From: Oscillospiraceae bacterium | Lineage (GTDB): Bacteria; Bacillota; Clostridia; Oscillospirales; Oscillospiraceae | Reading direction: 5' to 3' | Assembly (NCBI GenBank): GCA_902766215.1 | Contig: CACXCV010000026.1 | Coordinates: forward strand, 1 to 9,200 | DNA length: 9,200 nucleotides | Shown here: piece by piece, positions 5,692 to 9,200 of the stretch | Numbering within the stretch: the stretch's first letter is position 1 | Layout: every line of letters starts with the position of its first letter | Program-made: the position numbers and the translations under genes | Notes under the pieces: generated by a model | Told to the model about the DNA's origin: nothing | Seen by the model: the letters and a program-made list of their open reading frames with translations, nothing else | Databases searched by the model: none

Positions 5692-7389
5692 TTAGCGGGC
5701 GATGTAGCGATCGTAAGCGGCCTGCTGAATCTCGCGGGCGCGGTCGATGTTCATCTGGTCAAATTTCGCAATGAAGTTGTCCCACTCGCTCATGGGGATG
5801 TCGCCCATGCACATTTTGGAGACGTTCTCTTCCAGATAGGTGTTGATGTCGCTCATGATGGAGGCATATTCCTCGCCCTCCTCCGGCGTGCGGGAAATAT
5901 ACTGCGGGAAGGTGAGCTGGTTCTCAAAGTTGCCGTCCCAGATGTCATAGCAGGCAAGGCCGTCTTCGTTCATAATGCCGCGAACCTCGCGCAGCCAGTC
6001 ATAGCGGTGCGGAATCTGGTCGAAGATGTAGCGCAGCCACGTGGTGTTGAAGGCAATGCCGTCGGGCGCGTTGGTTACGGCCTCGGAGAAGACGGGATCG
6101 CCGTTTTCGTCGAATTCATAGCTGACGCCCTCAACACCGTAATCGGCCAGCAGACTGCCGCCGCGGGTGAAGAAGAAGTCGTGCCACTGCACCAGCAGCT
6201 CGGGGTTCTCGCAGTCCGCAAAGATATAGGCAGCCAGGCCCTCCAGGCGGGTCTCCCAGGAGCAGCGGTCCTCGACGATGCGCTTGTCGCCGCGGTTCTT
6301 CACCGGGCACTGCACGGCGGTAAAGGTGGCCTGATCGTCGCCGGACAGACCCTCCAGCATGTCAAACCAGCTGGGCATGGCGGTCATCATGGCCGCGCCG
6401 CCGCAGGCATAGTCGTCGAAGGGGATCCGGGTACCGCTGAAGTTGGCGTCGGTGATAAAGCCCTTTTCATGCCAGTCGTGCAGCAGCGTGACAAAATCCT
6501 TGAATGCGGGGTCGGTGGGGCAATAGACCACCTGACCGTCGCGGACGATCCAGTCAATGTAAAGGTCAAAGCCGGCCAGCAGATAGGAGTTCATGATGCC
6601 GTCGGCGCCCAGAACGAACGGAGAGGAATAGGGCTGCTTGTTGTCAACGGACCACTGCAGATAGTTCTCCCAGTCGTCATAGGTCTCAATGGTGCCGCCG
6701 CCCCACTCTTCGACCCAGTCCTTGCGGGCGACGGGGCCCATCCAGGACACGTGAACCGGATCCTCGATGTTGTAGATGCCGACCAGCTTGCCGTCGTCGG
6801 TCATGGTATCGCGGCGGACGCTCTCGTCGGACAGACGCAGGGCCTGATAATGCGGGGCATAGGTTTCAATCAGATCGGTCAGATCCAGCACAACACCGTT
6901 GTCCTCCAGCACGTTCAGCTGCACGCCGAAGGTGGAGGCGGTCCAGGAGGAAGCGGCGTCGGGATAGTCGCCGGAGGCAACCATCAGGTTGAACTGGGTG
7001 TCAAAGTCAGTAACCAGCTGCCAGTCAATGTGGACGTTGGTCAGCTGCTCGGCAACCTGAAAGCCCAGCGCATCGTCAAAATCCATCTGGAGCTGGTTGT
7101 AGTTGGAGTCAATATAGTTTCGGAAATAGGTAAAGGTGACGGTTTCGTCCGTCAGGGGCAGCTTGACGCCTTCGTAGAGGTCGTCGGCAACTGCGTCGCC
7201 GGTGGTGTCGCCGGTGGTGTCGCCGGTGGTGTCATTGGTTTTGTCATCAGTGGTCGTGTCCTGCTCCGGCGTGTTGGTGTCTTCTGCAGGAGTTGGCTCC
7301 TTGGTGTCGGTGGCTGCGGGGGTGCTGGCGCAGGCGCACAGCGACAGCAGCAGCGTCAGAGCCAGGAGCAGGCCAAAGAAACGCTTCAT
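5692..7389 (-). CDS. Extracellular solute-binding lipoprotein (carbohydrate ABC transporter type, LplA-like size)
   Basis: Predicted membrane-anchored sugar or oligosaccharide receptor for an ABC importer, 565 residues. The signal peptide MKRFFGLLLALTLLLSLCAC ends in lipobox LCAC, with Cys20 as the lipid-attachment site. Residues 21-70 are a disordered Thr/Asp/Glu/Pro linker ending in TTGD three times (54-65). The mature domain (from about 71) has the large aromatic-rich family 1-like fold seen in LplA/YtcQ-type proteins of Firmicutes, including LMVASGDYPDA, typical of the N-lobe. Start chosen at 7389: AAGGAGG (7404-7398) is eight bases upstream and the signal peptide starts here, although the frame is open to 7683. 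No permease or ATPase gene adjoins it. Its promoter has a cre-like site, consistent with carbon control. Ligand is unknown; convergence with an FGGY kinase only hints at a shared sugar. Confidence 0.9.
   Translation of the reverse strand: MKRFFGLLLALTLLLSLCACASTPAATDTKEPTPAEDTNTPEQDTTTDDKTNDTTGDTTGDTTGDAVADDLYEGVKLPLTDETVTFTYFRNYIDSNYNQLQMDFDDALGFQVAEQLTNVHIDWQLVTDFDTQFNLMVASGDYPDAASSWTASTFGVQLNVLEDNGVVLDLTDLIETYAPHYQALRLSDESVRRDTMTDDGKLVGIYNIEDPVHVSWMGPVARKDWVEEWGGGTIETYDDWENYLQWSVDNKQPYSSPFVLGADGIMNSYLLAGFDLYIDWIVRDGQVVYCPTDPAFKDFVTLLHDWHEKGFITDANFSGTRIPFDDYACGGAAMMTAMPSWFDMLEGLSGDDQATFTAVQCPVKNRGDKRIVEDRCSWETRLEGLAAYIFADCENPELLVQWHDFFFTRGGSLLADYGVEGVSYEFDENGDPVFSEAVTNAPDGIAFNTTWLRYIFDQIPHRYDWLREVRGIMNEDGLACYDIWDGNFENQLTFPQYISRTPEEGEEYASIMSDINTYLEENVSKMCMGDIPMSEWDNFIAKFDQMNIDRAREIQQAAYDRYIAR
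7195..7233. repeat. 12-bp tandem repeat in the lipoprotein linker
   Basis: GTCGCCGGTGGT occurs three times exactly (7195-7206, 7207-7218, 7219-7230), followed by a partial GTC. On the coding (minus) strand it encodes TTGD repeats at residues 54-65. The unit is a multiple of three, so copy-number change by slippage would alter linker length without a frameshift. Confidence 0.85.
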
Positions 7390-7458
7390 GGTTTGTACCT
7401 CCTTATAATAAAGATAGATAAAAATGCGGAATGCGGATTTTTGCCCTGGCCGTAGGCA

Positions 7459-7472
7459 AGAAAACGCTGACC
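7459..7472. promoter_or_regulatory. cre-like site (CcpA or LacI-family operator candidate)
   Basis: AGAAAACGCTGACC matches the CcpA consensus TGWAANCGNTNWCA at 9 of 11 defined positions, missing only the first and last. It spans the predicted transcription start of the lipoprotein gene, just downstream of the -10, the classic place for catabolite repression. A dedicated LacI-family sugar regulator is an alternative. No regulator gene is in the window. Confidence 0.45.
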
Positions 7473-7474
7473 AA

Positions 7475-7503
7475 ATCATAGCAGGTTGTTGATTAAAAGT
7501 CCA
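7475..7503 (-). promoter_or_regulatory. Predicted promoter of the solute-binding lipoprotein gene
   Basis: Minus strand -35 TGGACT (7503-7498), a 17-base spacer and -10 TATGAT (7480-7475) with TGC directly upstream (extended -10). Predicted start is near 7468, leaving a leader of about 78 bases. The leader contains a weak 5-bp inverted repeat (7441-7445 with 7455-7459) that I do not consider a riboswitch. Confidence 0.6.
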
Positions 7504-7662
7504 GATTGTTCGTTTCCAGAGGATACGTTTTTCGAATGAATGCCCGCCAAAAGGGGAATCAGTTGAAAATTGTAGCCTTGTATGGCGGCGTCTGCGGCGG
7601 CGTTCATGCCTCTGCAACAAGAACACCCTGAAAAATCCAGCACAGTTTGGAATATTTGTATC
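7504..7662. other. Intergenic stretch with no recognised feature
   Basis: This is the middle of the 342-base gap between the divergent lipoprotein and typA genes. The gap as a whole holds the lipoprotein ribosome site and promoter, the cre-like site and the typA promoter. In this central part I see no convincing ORF with a ribosome site, no RNA gene and no strong hairpin. The only structure is GGCGGCGT at 7584-7591 and again at 7596-7603, which may be chance. Confidence 0.5.
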
Positions 7663-7691
7663 TTGTGCCGGAGAAACAGCCATGCTAAAAT
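7663..7691 (+). promoter_or_regulatory. Predicted typA promoter
   Basis: -35 TTGTGC (7663-7668, weak), a 17-base spacer and -10 TAAAAT (7686-7691) preceded by TGC (extended -10). Predicted start is near 7698, giving a leader of about 34 bases. The extended -10 would compensate for the poor -35. Confidence 0.5.
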
Positions 7692-7702
7692 ATGCTTTTA
7701 GC
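7684..7702. repeat. Inverted repeat over the typA -10 (operator candidate)
   Basis: GCTAAAA (7684-7690), TATGC, TTTTAGC (7696-7702): perfect 7-base arms. The left arm contains most of the -10 hexamer and the right arm covers the predicted transcription start. It may be a repressor site or a chance palindrome of AT-rich promoter sequence. Confidence 0.35.
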
Positions 7703-7731
7703 TGAGATGTTTACAGAAGGGAACGATACCC

Positions 7732-9200
7732 ATGAATCAGGAAAACATTCGGAATATTGCCATTATTGCCCATGTTGACCACGGAAAAACCACGCTGGTG
7801 GATGAGATGCTCAAGCAGTCCGGCGTGTGGCGCGAAAACCAGGCGGTGGTCGACCGCGTGATGGATTCCAACGATCTCGAGCGCGAGCGCGGCATTACCA
7901 TTCTGGCAAAAAACACGGCGGTACACTATGGCAACACCAAGATCAACATTGTTGATACCCCGGGCCATGCCGACTTTGGCGGCGAGGTGGAGCGTATCCT
8001 GAAAATGGTCAACGGCGTGCTGCTGCTGGTTGACGCGGCCGAGGGACCCATGCCGCAGACCCGCTTTGTGCTGCAGAAGGCGCTGGAGCTGGGGCACAAG
8101 GTCATTGTGGTGGTAAACAAAATCGACCGGCCCGACGCCCGCGTGGACGAGGTGGTCGACGAGGTGCTGGAACTGCTGCTGGAGCTGGACGCCACCGAGG
8201 AGCAGTTTGACTCGCCCACCATCTTCTGCTCGGCCCGCCAGGGCATCAGTTCTTATGGCCCCCACGACGTGGGCACGGATCTGCGTCCCCTGTTTGACAC
8301 CATTGTTAACTATATCCCCGCGCCCACCGGCGACACCGAGGGGCCGTTGCAGCTGCTGGTCAGCTCCATCGACTATAACGACTATGTGGGCCGGATTGCC
8401 GTGGGCCGCGTGGAGCGCGGCGTGATCCGCGCCAACCAGGAAGTGATGGTCTGCGACTATCACGACCCGTCCTTCCGCCAGAAGGCCAAGGTGGTCACGC
8501 TCTACGAATTTGACGGCCTGAACAAGGTGCCGGTAGAGTCGGCCGCGGCGGGCGAGATTGTCGCCTTCTCCGGCATTGCCGACATTACCATCGGCCGCAC
8601 CATCTGTCAGCCCGATGTGGTGGAGGCGCTGCCCTTTGTCAAGATTTCACCGCCCACCATCGAGATGACCTTCTCCATTAACGACTCGCCCTTTGCCGGC
8701 CGCGAGGGCAAGTTTGTCACCTCGCGCAACCTGCGCGACCGCCTGCAGAAGGAGCTGCTGAAGGACGTCTCCCTGAAGGTGACCGAGGTGGGCACCGACT
8801 CGTTCAATGTGGCCGGCCGCGGCGAAATGCACCTGTCCATCCTCATTGAGACCATGCGCCGCGAAGGATATGAGTTCCAGGTATCCACCCCCCGCGTGCT
8901 GACGCAGGAGATCGACGGCAAGCTCTGCGAGCCGATCGAGCGCGTGGTGGCCGACGTGCCGGAGGAATCCGTGGGCGCCGTGATGGAAAAGCTCGGCTCC
9001 CGCAGGGGCGAGCTGGTGGAGATGCATCCCATGGGCAGCCGCATGCGCGTGGAGTATCTGATTCCGTCCCGCGGCCTGTTTGGCTATCGCAACGAGTTTT
9101 TGACTGATACCCGCGGCGAGGGCATTCTCTCCTCCGTGCTGGACAGCTATGCCCCCATGAAGGGCGAGATTCAGCGCCGCAGCGTCGGCTCGCTGGTGTC
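7732..9200 (+). CDS. typA: Translational GTPase TypA/BipA, N-terminal 489 codons (runs off right edge)
   Basis: Ribosome-associated GTPase of the EF-G/LepA superfamily, involved in ribosome assembly and in stress and low-temperature growth. About 80% of the usual 605-615 residues are present. GTPase domain: G1 AHVDHGKT (13-20), switch I RERGITI (51-57), G3 DTPGHADFGGE (75-85), G4 NKID (129-132) and G5 SAR (167-169). SGVWRENQAVVDRVMDSNDLE (30-50, within this span) and the absence of an EF-G domain IV point to TypA over EF-G or LepA. Later domains include VAGRGEMHLSILIETMRREG (domain III) and PSRGLFGYRNEFLTDTRG (domain V/C-terminal boundary). ATG 7732 is ten bases after AAGGG (7717-7721), a weaker ribosome site than in neighbouring genes. 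It has its own promoter. No lesions are visible, and the C-terminal TypA-specific domain lies mostly outside. Confidence 0.96.
   Translation, partial: MNQENIRNIAIIAHVDHGKTTLVDEMLKQSGVWRENQAVVDRVMDSNDLERERGITILAKNTAVHYGNTKINIVDTPGHADFGGEVERILKMVNGVLLLVDAAEGPMPQTRFVLQKALELGHKVIVVVNKIDRPDARVDEVVDEVLELLLELDATEEQFDSPTIFCSARQGISSYGPHDVGTDLRPLFDTIVNYIPAPTGDTEGPLQLLVSSIDYNDYVGRIAVGRVERGVIRANQEVMVCDYHDPSFRQKAKVVTLYEFDGLNKVPVESAAAGEIVAFSGIADITIGRTICQPDVVEALPFVKISPPTIEMTFSINDSPFAGREGKFVTSRNLRDRLQKELLKDVSLKVTEVGTDSFNVAGRGEMHLSILIETMRREGYEFQVSTPRVLTQEIDGKLCEPIERVVADVPEESVGAVMEKLGSRRGELVEMHPMGSRMRVEYLIPSRGLFGYRNEFLTDTRGEGILSSVLDSYAPMKGEIQRRSVGSLV

Noticed and set aside
6007..7455. Long plus-strand open frame (482 codons) opposite the lipoprotein gene
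   Set aside because: Gly/Val-rich mirror of the lipoprotein codons; it runs across that gene's ribosome site and has no family resemblance.
7390..7683. 98-codon upstream extension of the lipoprotein frame
   Set aside because: It would bury the signal peptide; ATG 7389 has AAGGAGG and starts a classic lipoprotein signal.
7711..9200. Open minus-strand frames opposite typA
   Set aside because: His/Gln/Val-rich antisense shadows of a highly conserved GTPase gene.
1..9200. An undescribed defence, mobile or biosynthetic system
   Set aside because: I looked for toxin-antitoxin pairs, recombinases, repeats of array type, reverse transcriptases, tRNA-flanked insertions and clustered unknown genes, and found none. 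Every gene belongs to a known family.

Overview
The window is about 60% GC chromosomal DNA, with strong AGGAGG-type ribosome binding sites and TTGACA/TATAAT-type promoters. Protein sequences (Clostridia-style FchA and FolD variants, a lipoprotein solute-binding protein with a Thr/Asp-rich linker, TypA) suggest a GC-rich gut member of the Clostridia, probably Oscillospiraceae/Ruminococcaceae. This is inferred from family resemblance and no search was run. I see no mobile element, CRISPR array, tRNA or rRNA, and no sign of recent transfer.

Positions 1-2995 form a folate one-carbon module. glyA (serine hydroxymethyltransferase, 5' part only) reads leftward. Diverging from it is a three-gene operon: 5-formyltetrahydrofolate cyclo-ligase, fchA (methenyl-THF cyclohydrolase) and folD. 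GlyA makes 5,10-methylene-THF from serine, and FolD and FchA link this to methenyl-THF and 10-formyl-THF. The cyclo-ligase recycles 5-formyl-THF, a by-product and inhibitor of GlyA. The FolD lacks two of the three residues needed for cyclohydrolase activity, which explains why a separate FchA is encoded next to it.

Positions 2997-3887 hold a DEDDh 3'-5' exonuclease on the minus strand, tail to tail with folD with one base between the stop codons. A textbook Rho-independent terminator for this minus-strand transcript lies inside folD. A 219-base divergent promoter region follows.

Positions 3888-7389 hold two convergent genes of likely sugar metabolism: an FGGY carbohydrate kinase (+) and an extracellular solute-binding lipoprotein (-). 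Two large perfect hairpins separate them. The lipoprotein gene has a promoter with a cre-like (CcpA/LacI-type) site at its predicted transcription start. No permease or ATPase gene is adjacent.

Positions 7390-7731 are a divergent intergenic region, followed by typA (translational GTPase TypA/BipA), which runs off the right end. Six promoters can be read, five with an extended -10 (TGn), and three of the six have a perfect inverted repeat over or beside the -10. The genes themselves are ordinary. The points most worth checking are the FolD active-site changes beside FchA, the terminator embedded in folD, and the promoter palindromes.
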